The position numbers and the translations under genes are program-made. From Diploscapter coronatus (taxonomy: Eukaryota; Nematoda; Chromadorea; Rhabditida; Rhabditidae), in contig OZ038422.1 of assembly GCA_964036155.1 (NCBI GenBank), forward strand, positions 7,277,201 to 7,341,200: a stretch of DNA of 64,000 nucleotides, given 5' to 3'. The notes below the pieces were generated by a model. The model had not been told where the DNA came from. It saw only the letters and a program-made list of their open reading frames with translations, and did no database searches. Below, piece by piece: positions 36,401 through 47,993 of the stretch (position 1 is the first letter of the stretch; each line of letters opens with the position of its first letter).

Positions 36401-38562
36401 CGCTGGAGGCTCGGAATTCGCATCGAAGGAATAGCCGTATTCTAAAAATTCAAATAAAATAGGAATAAAATTGGGCCCCAAAATGTCTTTACAAAATGAT
36501 TGACAACATTTCTTTCATTCATAGAAAATTGTGTCCGATTGATTATTTTTTTATAGCTCCATGCCTATTTAATTTCGTCGTATTCAGTATTATGTAATTT
36601 GGCTCAAATTTAAGAGTTTACAAGCAGACATTAACGAGTTTGACACTGCCAGTGTCAATGTCGCAAAAATGGGGTCATATTTAATGTCTGCTTACGAGTT
36701 CGTATTTCATCTGGGCAATGGGATAAAACTTGTTCCATCTCGCGTCATTTGTTTGTCATTGTCTGTGCATCAATAGAGCACTCACCGAACCACTGCGATT
36801 CTCCCGTCCCGTTCATCTTTATGGTTCTCATTCTGTAGATGGGCAGATGAGCTCCGCAGTCGCCCTGTCGCCTGGCGCAGTAGTAAGAGTCGTCACCCTG
36901 GTTGTGGCTGATCCCATTCGACCGGTTCTCGTCTTCGTTTGCCTGCTCAGCCAACGAACCTCAAATCCAAACAATAACACCCTTTTTATGTCCCCAGTTA
37001 TCCCCTCGAATTGGACACACGAACTCAGAGGACAGTCGAGTCTTTGCCAGATCAAAGGCTCTCTTATCCGGAAGATTAAAGAATGGCTGAGCGAAGATAA
37101 AATACCGTACCGGGGATTTTGATCGAGCAATCATCTACTGAACACGCACTCGGGTCTATCGTCAGGAAGAGGCTCGTACTGCTTGGAACTCTGAAAAATT
37201 GTATCATCATGGCAAGATTAAAACTTGCCCATAAAAGTATGGCAAAGTTCTACGCAATGACTCTGATTATGAGTTCATACACTTCAAGACACCGATTCAA
37301 GAACGAAGAAGTTTAGAAGGTATGAGGATTGGGATGAAAAAGCTGAATATGATATTCTAATTTCAGCCATCCGCATTCTATGCATATTATTATTATTATT
37401 TCGATTTGGCTCAGACATGCTTTTACCAAACCCTCAACGTTTTTTTCCCCTTTGTATTTAGCAGCGCATTCAAATAAAGCAAGCATTGCATTTGGAATCT
37501 AGTTGATCGCAAGATTATCGTTATTCTCGCACAAAAGTCTCATCATTATTGTGCAATAAAAATCACGTGAGCTGGTGATTATCTGACTAGTTTACGAGAA
37601 AACTATTTACAATGAATTTTTCTCGCGCTTCCCGACAAATTTGCGAAATCTTCAAATGATCTATTGGAGTTTCATGCAACTCGTAAAATTTTCGAGCGAA
37701 CTTCGATGTCGTTAAAATATCCATTTTCCTTCAGGGGATTATTTTTTCACCGACCACCGATTGAAACTCGCCGTATTTTTTCGAGTTGTTTTGCTTTGTT
37801 CTGGCAAATTCGACGCAGTCCAATCAAAATCAGCTTAGCGCGGAAACAGCGTACGAAAAATGATATTTTTGAGTGAATCAGTGTCATTTTGATTGGCTAA
37901 ATTTGGAACGAGGGTATAATTAAAATCGATGAGTAATTGCTGCGTTGATGAGCAAGCATATCATCTACAAAAATGCATGATAATGCGAAAATGAATTGAG
38001 CGCAGAAGTTGTTTGAGTTCTTCTAAACAGGGATAGATGAAAATTCACTGGTTGTCAGGATCGAATTTTGATAACTTGAAATTTCGTAAGGGAGAACTTA
38101 GAAGCAGAAATTTCGTCGTTCTCCATCCTAATTTTTTTCAAATTTTCTTTTCATCCATCAATTCTACCAGGAAAGAATCTAGGTGTCTGATAAAATTGCA
38201 AACTCAATGAAAACTAACTAATTTTTAGAAAAGTATCAATTTCTCACTTTTTGAATCCTTCTGCTTCCAAATCGGTCAGTGATATCCTGAACATTGACGA
38301 ATCGTTTTGATCCTTGGTCCATATTGAGGCAGGTTCTGAAATCCTTCCAGCTATTATTTTTCTCCAAAAATATTGGCTTACTCAAATCTGTGGGTCGGGA
38401 TATTGAATTGCACGCAGCAACAATAATCGACTTCTTGTTGTCATTTTCCACTATCTTTGACTCGCCATGGACGCAGCGATTAGGCAGAATAATTAGGAGA
38501 AGAGAGATAACCTCGAGAATAGTTACAGAAATGGATAGGCAATTTAATTGGCATCGAATCAT
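30426..38562 (-). CDS. Secreted sushi/CCP repeat protein B (11 CCP modules)
   Basis: Twenty-one exons, from 38248-38562 (ATG at 38560-38562) to the last exon 30426-30775, sum to 3120 nt, 1039 residues. A hydrophobic stretch (VTILEVISLLLIILPN) near the N-terminus looks like a signal peptide, cleaved near CVHG/ES. A cysteine-bearing N-terminal region follows (YYCARRQGDCGAHLPIYRM, QPFCFGW) that I do not recognise. Then come eleven sushi/CCP modules, with introns mostly splitting modules at a Gly codon in phase 1. Modules 5-10 are joined by Gly-Thr linkers, the longest GGTGTGTGTGTG. The last module ends NGLSHCVV and a TGA. No transmembrane or GPI signal is visible, so it is probably secreted. The join at exons 37146-37190 and 36786-36942 is doubtful: the next frame (SVDDCSIKIP) also looks coding, so there may be a frameshift or other splice sites. 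The downstream neighbour is its paralogue sushi A. Confidence 0.8.
32183..32199. repeat. (CA)n microsatellite in sushi B intron
   Basis: About eight CA units lie between exons 32221-32346 and 31955-32038. Confidence 0.9.
34956..35046. repeat. Degenerate tandem repeat in sushi B intron
   Basis: About four imperfect units of roughly 20-28 bp share ACT(C/A)TTGTCCCAA or TATTATCCCAAA followed by GA...GT/AT. The unit boundaries are blurred. It lies in the intron between exons 35182-35351 and 34655-34801. Confidence 0.4.
36622..36693. repeat. Nested inverted repeats in sushi B intron
   Basis: The outer arms AAGCAGACATTAA (36622-36634) and TTAATGTCTGCTT (36681-36693) are perfect reverse complements. 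Inside, TTGACACTG C CAGTGTCAA (36640-36658) is a 9-bp-arm palindrome with one central base. The intron lies between exons 36786-36942 and 36263-36441. Confidence 0.65.
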
Positions 38563-41500
38563 CGCATTAGAAGCTGAAGCGAAAGGAGGATTGTGCAAGT
38601 CTAAAATTAGCCGATCACGTTCTCCGCGAAACTGGATGAAGATCCATTTTGGAAGAAACAACAAACAGACATTGCAGATGAAGCCGAATGAAATTGTAAT
38701 AGATTTGGATAGGGGGACAATAAGCACATTTCTAAAGGCTGAAGACTAAATTGTGCCCAGTTTGACACAAGAATAAGAAGAGAAGGAGAAGAAGGGAAAT
38801 GTCCGCAAGAATGCTTGGATCATAAAGGAGAAGGAGAAGGAGAGGAGGGAAAACGACCACTTCCGGTGGTCAAAACCTGGCAACCTCGCCGAAAAGAAGT
38901 ACCAGAGCTATTGTGCCAAAAATTGCAGCTTCCACCCATGGACAATGCATTTTTCCTCCTATTCTCGCTTTATGCGCGATAAAAATAACGAAAACGCTTA
39001 TTAGATTGAACGAGTTTTGACGCAAAACAAAATACTTTCGAAAATTTGAAAAGAAAAATCTCCTGCAGATTATAAAGGGTCGAATTTGTGAAAATTGCTG
39101 AGTAAGCTGGAAAGATACGGAAAATCGAGATTATTCTAGCGAGAGTTACGCAAGAGAAATAGAAAAAAAAAATTCAGAATTACGTGGCAAAACGGTGTGG
39201 GACTGATTTGGGTGGCCTGGTATTGAGTGTATCACAACGACGTGTGGTCGAGTCGAGGGGATTTGGATTTGACAGAGGAAGGGATTGAGATTTGAGAGCG
39301 AAATGAAAGAGCAAAGTGAGAGTTGTATATGAGAAGAGAATAGGAGTTTTCCTCGCCAACGATTCGTGTACTATGACTATTTTGGTTGTGAATGGGCATC
39401 GTTCGATGTGTATGTGAATATGCGATTGAATGAAGAAAAGCAAAAGGCTGCTGCACCCTCAAATTGCCTGTGACCTAACAAAGAGCATAGGAATTTTAGC
39501 CAAAGCAGAATCATGAATAAGAAAGAACAATTTGAAAAATCGGGGTAGTAAAATTGTTGGTCGAGCATCTTTAAAATCTCAATGGTTTAATAAAACCTTA
39601 TGAATAGATGATTTATCCTGCTATCAGACATTCGATATTGAAGCTCAAAACCATGGAAAATGCTTGCGCAATCTTTCAACTACAAATAACCATCTTACAC
39701 TGGACATTACTTTTCTGCTTTTTTAAATTTAATTTTTGAAAAAAATTGGGCCCTTATTATAAAACGAATAGATTGACACTATTTAAAAATTACTATCAAG
39801 CGCCTTATCTTCAGAATAGGTGCCGTGAAGTTTTATAAAATATTTTCAAAGAAAGAATAAGAAGACGATCACAAGGAACGATGAGTCGAGCAATTCTATT
39901 GTGCCTCATAGAAGTGAAAGAATGGTCGGAAGAATTTGAATTTATCCCTACTTTCATTCAAACTCACTAAATCACGCAGATCCAGGGATTACGCAATTTC
40001 TTACGTCTTATACGAGTTTTTCTTCGATCGAAAGCTTAGAATGACCTCAAAAGAAGGCTGTTCTCATGGACTGATGCAGTGAATGCCCGATTAGCCTGGT
40101 TGATCGTGTCAAGCCAGGAGTTGTTAAAATGGCAAGCATAAAGATGAAGGGGGAGGGGAGATTGAGGACGTGAAAGGTATGAAAGGGAAAGGAGAGAGGG
40201 GGATTGTACAGACAGATTTCCATACAGGGAATGGATGCGCTAAAGCTGAGCTGGGCAGGGGAGAAAATAGAAGTCCGTACACAGACAGATACAGACAGCT
40301 CACTTTCGCTTATTTGTAGTGAATGTCTGAATGAATGAAAGCTGCCTCTGGAATACGCAATGCGATGCGATGCAAAACATCCATGGAGCTATGAAGGAGA
40401 AATGCAAGGATGAGTCAAGCAAATCAACATGATTGTGATGCTGATGGAGAGCAGCGTAAACAGAAGTCAGTACAGCAAAAATACTGATTCCCCTGTTTAC
40501 GATAAATCGCGCAACAGAAAAACACCCCATTCATGGTGATTTTTGATAGCGCGATACGTTTTGAAAGTGGAAATTTCTGCATAATCTTCATTTATTTGTA
40601 AATAATTGCAAAAAAGAAATCACTTTTATGATAACTAAAGGAAAAAATCGCAAGCAGTAATCAAAACTGGTTTATGGAAATTGGATCATAAAGACGGTCT
40701 GTTGTGCCACTTGTGAGTGGTCTAACAAGGACAATCTCGAAGTGGGGCTTAACCGTCTATTGAGTAGAGGAGAGATGGAAGTCACAGCTACGCGAAACTT
40801 CGACTTCGAATTTGGAATTAACCAAAAATCATCTAAGCTTTCCTGCTTACTCCATTTTGAAATGTGATTCCTGTCGTCGAATTGGCTCTTTATACGCTAT
40901 TATTTTCATATCCGCATCAATTTATACATATGTCACGCCTATTTTGAAAATGAGCACAAGCTTATAAACAATACAGGCATGATTATCCGAATTTATTTCT
41001 AACTTTATATGTCCGATGGTAGATCTTCATCAAAATTTTCGATTATGATTCATATCCTTCTTTTCTCGGATGACAATAAGTAAATTCGAGATAAGAGCAT
41101 TTACTCTGACATCATTTGGCAGTCATTGCGAAAAGGGCGAATTCTCTCTGCAATTCTCTCCTCTCTGGTCCCTCCCCCAATTCTCTTTCCATTCACTGTG
41201 CCTTGGAATGTGCTCAATCAGTTCGATCAATTATTGTTCATTGCCTTTCTAGTTCTATCTATAATTTCTTCCATATTCAGTCATGACATCCACAGCTCTA
41301 CCTCAACAATCGTTCTATCCATTGAAACCGCTGCTCTTCGATATTCCTGTTACCCTGTTTGGAAACAGGTTGGATTTATTCATAAAATCATACTGATTCA
41401 AGAGAGAATTACAGACTAATTCCATTGACAATAAAAATTCTTCCTCCCGATACGTCAGGAACAACATGCTATCGAACGATAATTACTTCTTCTGAAGATA

Positions 41501-41780
41501 TGACGATTTACTTGGGTATGAAAGTCAATTTGTTGGTGTATCTTTCATTCGACATAGAATATTTTTCGATCTAATACAAGTATCTTCTTTATCGGAATTC
41601 TCTAAAATCTACCAAAGATATCCAGTATCGATTATCGATTTTTCCTGCATAGAGATAGGCGACACATTAAGTCTCATGTATCTTTCCTGATTCTCATCCG
41701 TTATCAGCATTTCAACAAAGAAAGTGATCGGGAGCAGCTGATAAGCAGATTAAAATCGTTTGTAACCGTGCAATTTTTCC
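38563..41780. other. Gene-free region between divergent sushi B and zinc-finger genes
   Basis: The divergent intergenic span serves the minus-strand sushi gene and the plus-strand zinc-finger gene. From about 38.76 to 40.4 kb the plus strand is GA-rich, with runs such as AGGAGAAGGAGAAGGAG. From about 41.1 to 41.35 kb it turns CT-rich. Upstream non-coding exons of the zinc-finger gene may lie near 41.1-41.75 kb. I saw no supported coding exon. Confidence 0.5.
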
Positions 41781-41835
41781 AGAAAACGTGCTTGAATGCC
41801 CTGTTGCCGAGCCGCTGATTCAGTGTCTCAAACAG

Positions 41836-44042
41836 ATGAAAGAGGACAGAGAGAAGGATTCGAGGTAATCAAAGAAATTTGCGATGATAAAAGCTGATAA
41901 TTGAAAGTTCATGGAATGACCTAAAAATTGATTTGAAAACGAAAATATTTTTGACAGCAAGACATAAAGAAGAATATTAGATTGGTGGAGGGTAGATATG
42001 TACAGAGTAGGAATATCATACTGCTGTGGGCTCTCGATTATTTAATGAAAATTAAAGAGCTCGTTTTATACGGACAAGAACAAACGACCGTACATTGCAG
42101 AAATGCGCACTGCTTCACGAATTTTTTCCACTTCTTTCCTCTAATTTTTCTAATACAAAGTCCTTAAATTAATATGCACATCAGCAATGCACGTTTTGAC
42201 ATTTTTGTTCATTTGAAAAATTCTCTATTATTCATTCTCATTAAGTAATCGAACGTCTACAATATTCCATGTAATGTTATCAACAAAAAAGTTACGTTAT
42301 TTCGAAAAATGAGTGCCAAAATAAATGGAACTCAGTGATAATTGAGTAGTTCAGTGTGGTGAAGGTTCGTATCGAACGGAGTTACACGCCAGATTCATCA
42401 GTCTACACGATGTTTGTGGAATCTCGGGGTCAGGCTCTGCAAATCGGGCTCTACACTCCCGGACCTGAAGCTCTGACGGGATATTTGCTTGATGTTATCC
42501 ATAGGGAACGAGTAATAGAATATGAGTGATGAGACTTCCTTCATTTGTATATTTCAGACACAACTGCAAACTGAAAAGCGTCGAAATCAGGAATTAGCGA
42601 AGGAACTCGAGTCGAAGACATTGGAATTGGACAAAGTAAGACTCTTTCTTGATAGAAGAAAATCTAAGTTCTCAACTTTAGTTACACGAAAAATATCTAT
42701 GGCAGGAAAAAGAATTGGAGCTACTGAAAATGCTTGTGAAATCGCCTGCAACAACAAGTTCTCGAGAAGCAGACGAATCTGCATCGATACAAAGAGGTCG
42801 ATCAAGTCTCTTCGAGAAATCTTCACAACCGAAGATAGAAAAATCAATTTCGAACCCGAGAAGAAACGAAGAAATTCTGACTATTCCTGATGGTTCGTTC
42901 AATTTAATTCGACTCTGTATAATTTGCCAACAATCCACATCCGTTTTTTTACGAAATTTATCAGGTTTTAGACGGTGAAATAGTAAAATGAAAAAAGATA
43001 AAATCATGCAAATGGATTTTGTGATCGTATGTGAATTGTACAAGAAGTAACAGAATTTCGTTATTCAATTGTATGAAATATTATATGTTTCTAGATGAAG
43101 ATATGCCCGGTCCATCGCATTTCTTCAAACATCTCAATTCCTCTTCCAATGGAAGTCCAAACGATATGCTGAGGGATCCGATATTCATGAAGAAGGACGA
43201 CGAAAGACTGCCGACGGTCAGCAGCAATTCTGCTAGTGCTAGTCAAACATCTCAGGTTGGCTAAAATTAGATGATTTTTTAAAAAATATATAGCGACATA
43301 GCTGGAGTTAAATATTTTCCGCTTTATTATTCTGCTAAATACAAATATTTTACATGTTAAGATGCAGTTAGAAATCCAAATACCCGAAAAGTTATCGATA
43401 TCAATGAATCAAAATTCAGGAACTATTGCTCGGAGTTGCACAGTATATTCTGTGCACATTATGTCCTGAAGAAGTGCAAGGAATCAAAGAAATGGAGGAT
43501 CATTTTCTAAGTCAACATGTCGATAAAGTAAGTCAAGAATCGAAAATGCAATTTAAAAATAGAAAATTTTAGGAGAAACAGCATTGCGAGGCCTGTCCAA
43601 CTGAACAACCGACAGATATAATTCAACACATTCGGATGCACACAAATAGGTTGAACATTTTCGAAATACTTTGCAAATATTTTAATTTACAGAATTTATG
43701 CCTGCATTTTCTGCGGTAAACGAGGAAGGAAGAACTATTTGAAGTCGCACATCAGAAAACATACAGGAGAACGCCCATTCAATGTAATGATAGATGTTTG
43801 AAAATGTCGTCATTTATTATTTGTTTGTGTTTTAGTGTGATACGTGTGGACGTGATTTCGCGGACAGTTCGACCCTTCGCCGTCATCGTCTTGTCCATTC
43901 GGGAGAGAAGAAGCACATCTGTCCGATCTGTGGCCGAGGCATCGCGAGGAAGGACAATGTCAAGTCGCATCTGAAGAGTCATCGGGTATCGGAACTGCAG
44001 TCATTCTCCAAGTGCAATCCTAACGAATCCGATACTAACTAA
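41836..44042 (+). CDS. C2H2 zinc-finger protein with coiled coil (putative DNA-binding)
   Basis: Nine exons: 41836-41864 (open upstream to an acceptor at 41781-41782), 42355-42511, 42558-42635, 42682-42892, 43095-43255, 43420-43527, 43573-43649, 43693-43783 and 43836-44042, giving 372 residues from the chosen ATG. Residues 10-62 (VVKVRIERSYTPDSS...) form a compact block I do not recognise. Residues 63-110 are a charged coiled coil. A Ser-rich linker follows. Residues about 220-355 carry five Cys2-His2 fingers: two degenerate (LCTLCPEE..., HCEACPTEQ...) and three good ones (YACIFCGKRG..., CDTCGRDFADSSTLRRH, CPICGRGIARKDNVKSH), with TGERPF and SGEKKH linkers. Nuclear DNA binding is likely; targets are unknown. 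The start is uncertain because the exon is open 5' of this ATG. The gene downstream begins about 560 nt after the stop, with operon-like spacing. Confidence 0.85.
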
Positions 44043-44460
44043 CATTTTATTATTATTATTTATTATAATTCAATTGATTACATGACTTGTAATAAGGGTG
44101 GGTTTAATTTTTAAAATTTTATTTTCGAGCTTACAATTCCATGCTATTCAGTACGGTGTATATTTTGGAATTTCAATAGAATGAAATTTCATGTCCATGA
44201 CGTTATCTAATCATTGTTATTGCTTCGTTCCATTTGAGAGGGCAGCTCATTCCACCTTCCACCCTCAAAGAAGGTGCCACGTTCTTTTAAAAATGAAGTG
44301 CCTTCACAAATGGTACAATCAGTATATTATGGCTTTATCTTATCGCTTTTTTGCATATCCAACATTTTATTTATGTACATCTACAGAAAATAGCTTCCTT
44401 AATTTTTCATTGCTCACATTTGAGAATATTTTAATGAATGAGCATTGCATTTTCAAAATG

Positions 44461-44603
44461 AATAAATTAATGATATTTTATCATTTTGTGACCTGATTTG
44501 TGATCTATTAATTGGTTGAATTCACGCTTCTAACCATGCTATATTTTCCTACGACATGTTATCTGAAGCTAATTTGATTGAATTTAGGAAAATTATAGCT
44601 AAA
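44461..44603 (+). promoter_or_regulatory. Operon-like junction: zinc-finger poly(A) signal and downstream leader acceptor
   Basis: AATAAA at 44461-44466 is followed 120 nt later by the acceptor GAATTTAG ending at 44587, then 16 nt of leader to the ATG at 44604. A TATTTT (UAYYUU-type) sequence lies between them, as described for SL2 trans-splicing in C. elegans. Trans-splicing is inferred. Confidence 0.45.
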
Positions 44604-47600
44604 ATGATAAACATCTCAAATGAAGAGACACAAAAGATTGAAGAACTACTCACTGAAATTGTGTAAGTTTTAGTTATGCTACATCCAGATCATTATGGCA
44701 TAGCTCCAGATAAACTCGGTAGACTTTATAAATCTTTATTTTCTAGCTCAATGACGAAATTCTTATCCTCTAAAACTTAAAAAAAAAAAAAAACTAATTG
44801 AAAGATTTATAAAGTGAAAAAAGTAATGTCGCTGAGGTTGAATTTTGGGAAGTAATCAAGATATCATTTGTAGGAACCCCGCAAATTCCTCCTCCTTGCA
44901 TTTTTCGCTTTTGCTCAAAAAGTGGTTATTGAAGCATCAAAATTGGAAAGAAAGTACCCTTTAAATTGCGTGATCAAAAGAAGTCAAGATTAGAGTCGAT
45001 GAACCATTCATAGAAATTGATTTTGGCCAAAAAAGTATCTCAGAAAGTGCCCGCTCACTCGTGTTTATATAGGGTAGGACGGGTCAAAACGTGTTCCTTT
45101 GATGACTGCCTTCGATGGCTACTTTTCGGTCAAAAATAATTTGTATTTTATTCTTTCACTAATGTTTTAGTTGCATCTAATTTTATCATTTAGAGTAGAA
45201 AATTGGAGAAATGATGAATTTCGGAAAACCATTTGCAGTCCCTAATCATTTGTATTACTATACTTGCCAATCGTAAGATTTTCAGAAAACTACAAGAAGT
45301 TGTTGAAGCAAAACTGAAAGATACTAATTCGAAGACTGTCGCGAGTTGTGAGGAACTGCAACACTGGGTAAGCCATTTTGCATGAAACGATGCGTTTCTC
45401 CTCATATGCATGCCTCCATAAGTTATTGTTAGTGCCCTAAATAAGGAGCGAAGGAAGTAATGGATATTCTAACGAGTCTCCCATCCTTCTATAGCTGAAT
45501 ACGCAGTCTCATATAATATGCAATAATCGCTTTGAGTTTCTTACCCGAAATTAGGTGAGAAAGGATGAAAGTACGAGAGAAATGTAGAGGAATTCCGAAT
45601 TCAAATCAAGCATTTCTCCTTTCCTTTCTCCGCTCTAGTTCATTCGCTCCGAGTTTTTCGATGGGATTCACGGGGCCGAGTAACAGAATGAGGCGAGGGT
45701 TGTGAGTGGGCTTTGGAATGGAAAGAGACAAAAACAGAGACGCGGCCTGATAAGGTTAGATTCGTTGAGACAAAGGCAAAGCCCTGCTGAAAGAAGGCAG
45801 TCATTTTCGTCGAGTATTCGATGACGATAGCAGCGCATCATCAAGTTCATTTTGACACGTATTTTTTGTCTTCACAAAATTCCAACTTCGCTCATTCTTT
45901 TTCCTCCACATTTATCCTTCGGTTTTTGATCATAAAATTCCAAATTTTATATCTGCATTGCGATTTCGCGTTTGTGTGATTGCCATTCCAAAGTGGTCCT
46001 GAAAATGGAAGTTGGGGATTTCGTTATGCAAATTTGCGCGCGAATTTTCCGCCCTTGTGCAGGAGCAGCTCGTGTCGAACGTTTTCAATCTGCTTGTGGC
46101 CCCCTGGCCTCGCCCCGAAATGTTTCGATATTCCGCGTTTTGCAGGTCCTTCCTCTGCTTCTTCTGCCGGGCATCGCATTTCTTTCCTGCATTCTCCTTT
46201 CATCCTTCCATCATTCATTTCACTTATTCAATTTGTTTATTTTACTTTTTCTCCGTCTCAAATTCTCCTCATATGCCACTCTTTCTCTCGGCTCTTCTCT
46301 CATATCCTTCGATCTCAAATTTTCACACTTCTGAACTCACGCAGTGGAAGCAGAAGACTGAAGACTCTTCGGGCACTTCACAGTTGCAGTCGATTTTTGA
46401 GAGGTCTTGATATCAGCGATAAGTTTTGATAAAGAGTAAGAAGGAGCATGGGAAATGGAAGTAAGTGATCCAGAAGTGAAGAGCTAAGTTCGCTAACCTG
46501 AACCTCTTTCTCTCTTGCTTTGTTTTTTTTTATGAAAAGAGCCAGAACGCAGACGATGTTCGCTCCAAAAGAGTCAAACAATGAAGTTATTCGAGAATTC
46601 AATTTCCATTCCAATGTTCCTTGTTTATCTTTTCTTCTTCAACTCTTCAATCCCTCAATTCTCGAATAAGGCAGCATTTTTCAATTATCAAGTTGTATGC
46701 TACTTGATCGGTCAGAAGTCTGCCTTCCTTCTAAAAGAGAGCTTCTAATCTTTCTATCTCCCAAATCTTCTCTTCCTCTTCTTCTTTATACCTTCTCAGC
46801 CCCGCTCTTTGCAGTATTTGGTTTCATTTCATTCTTCGTCTCTTTATATTCTTTCCATCGTCTTTTGTTATTCCATTTATTCTACCACTAAGGTGTTGAG
46901 ACATTTCCCAAATTCAAAGCTCTGAGCGGCTTTGCCCTTTGGCTTCATTCATTCTTGTCAATTCTTTATCCTTTGATTTTTTCGATTCAATGTTCATTCT
47001 TCATCAATCATTTGCTCTTTTCACGTTTTGATAGGGTGAGTGATTGTGAGATAGCATCAGTTTTGTCCGTTGATTCAATTGATTTCAAATATCTCTATCA
47101 TTATTGATATCTTGCAAGTCTTTCTAATGATATGGAAATGATGCTCGACACTTGAATAAGTTATTATAAGATTTGTGAAAATATAGAATAAGACAATTAT
47201 CATCGAGTCTAAGCATTTTTGAATCATTTTTCTTGCGGAAATTATCAGTAAACAATCTGCACGTGTTATGCAACTTCTATCCGCCTTATCTTGTTATCGG
47301 GTCGAATTTCAAAACTTTATTTGATCCACTTCTGTTTGCATTACAGCATAAACTCGTCACTTCCTCGCCATTTTGTGATTTACCGTTCATCGTTCGAATG
47401 CAATACCTGTCAAAACGCAATTCATCGTGAACGTAACTGTCAAATAAGTTTTGGAGAGAGAGAATTCAAAGACAGTTAGCATCTTCGGTTTAGATTCACG
47501 AAATTTTTATTTTAGATTAATCTTTGTAGGGATATTTGGCTCTATTGCGGAGGATAAAATTGTGCTTGATTGTTTGATTTGAGAGGTTTGAGAGAAAGAA

Positions 47601-47903
47601 ACAGGGATAATGAGCTTGATTGCACTGTTCTTTTTTCGACGACTTGTCTCATTGATTTTTCATGAGATTTTCGTGATTTCAACTTTTCCAAGAATTTTCA
47701 GTCATTTCTTTCAGATTCAACGATCGACGCATTATTTGAATGTTCTCAAGTCTTTACCAACTGACATGGTAGAGGTAATACATTTATCATAAAAATAAAA
47801 TAATTGCATTGTTTAGATCTGCGAGCAGATCGAATCACTGCGTCAAAGAATCAATAAAATTTCCACATTGCAAAAGTCCAAGGAGCTGAGGAAGGAAGAT
47901 TGA
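44604..47903 (+). CDS. Small helical (coiled-coil) protein, 95 residues
   Basis: Four exons: 44604-44662, 45286-45367, 47715-47774 and 47817-47903. They sum to 288 nt with phases 2, 0 and 0 matching. The protein starts MINISNEETQKIEELLTEIV and ends in a Lys/Glu-rich SKELRKED. The whole length is predicted helical and charged: helix 1 about 5-35, then EELQHWIQRSTHYLNVLKSL and MVEICEQIESLRQRINKI. It has no signal peptide or membrane segment. It resembles small subunits of cytosolic helical-bundle complexes (BLOC/BORC-type) in size and pattern only; I cannot assign a family. Intron 2 is 2.35 kb and contains a CT-rich block, so a missed exon is possible. The gene follows the zinc-finger gene with operon-like spacing. 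AATAAA lies 85 nt after the stop. Confidence 0.65.
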
Positions 47904-47987
47904 TCTTCATCAATAAGTTTTCGTTAAGGTAGTGAATTTATATTTTTCCAGAAAACTTAGAACATCTATAGGGGAACATTAATTAGT

Positions 47988-47993
47988 AATAAA
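47988..47993 (+). terminator. Poly(A) signal AATAAA of the small helical protein gene
   Basis: AATAAA lies 85 nt after the stop codon at 47903, on the coding strand. Confidence 0.5.

Noticed and set aside
36730..37122. Plus-strand 130-codon frame opposite sushi B exons
   Set aside because: It is the antisense of supported exons 36786-36942 and 37146-37190.
45972..46429. Plus-strand open frames of 120-149 codons
   Set aside because: They lie in the CT-rich intron of the small helical protein gene, in three overlapping frames of biased composition.
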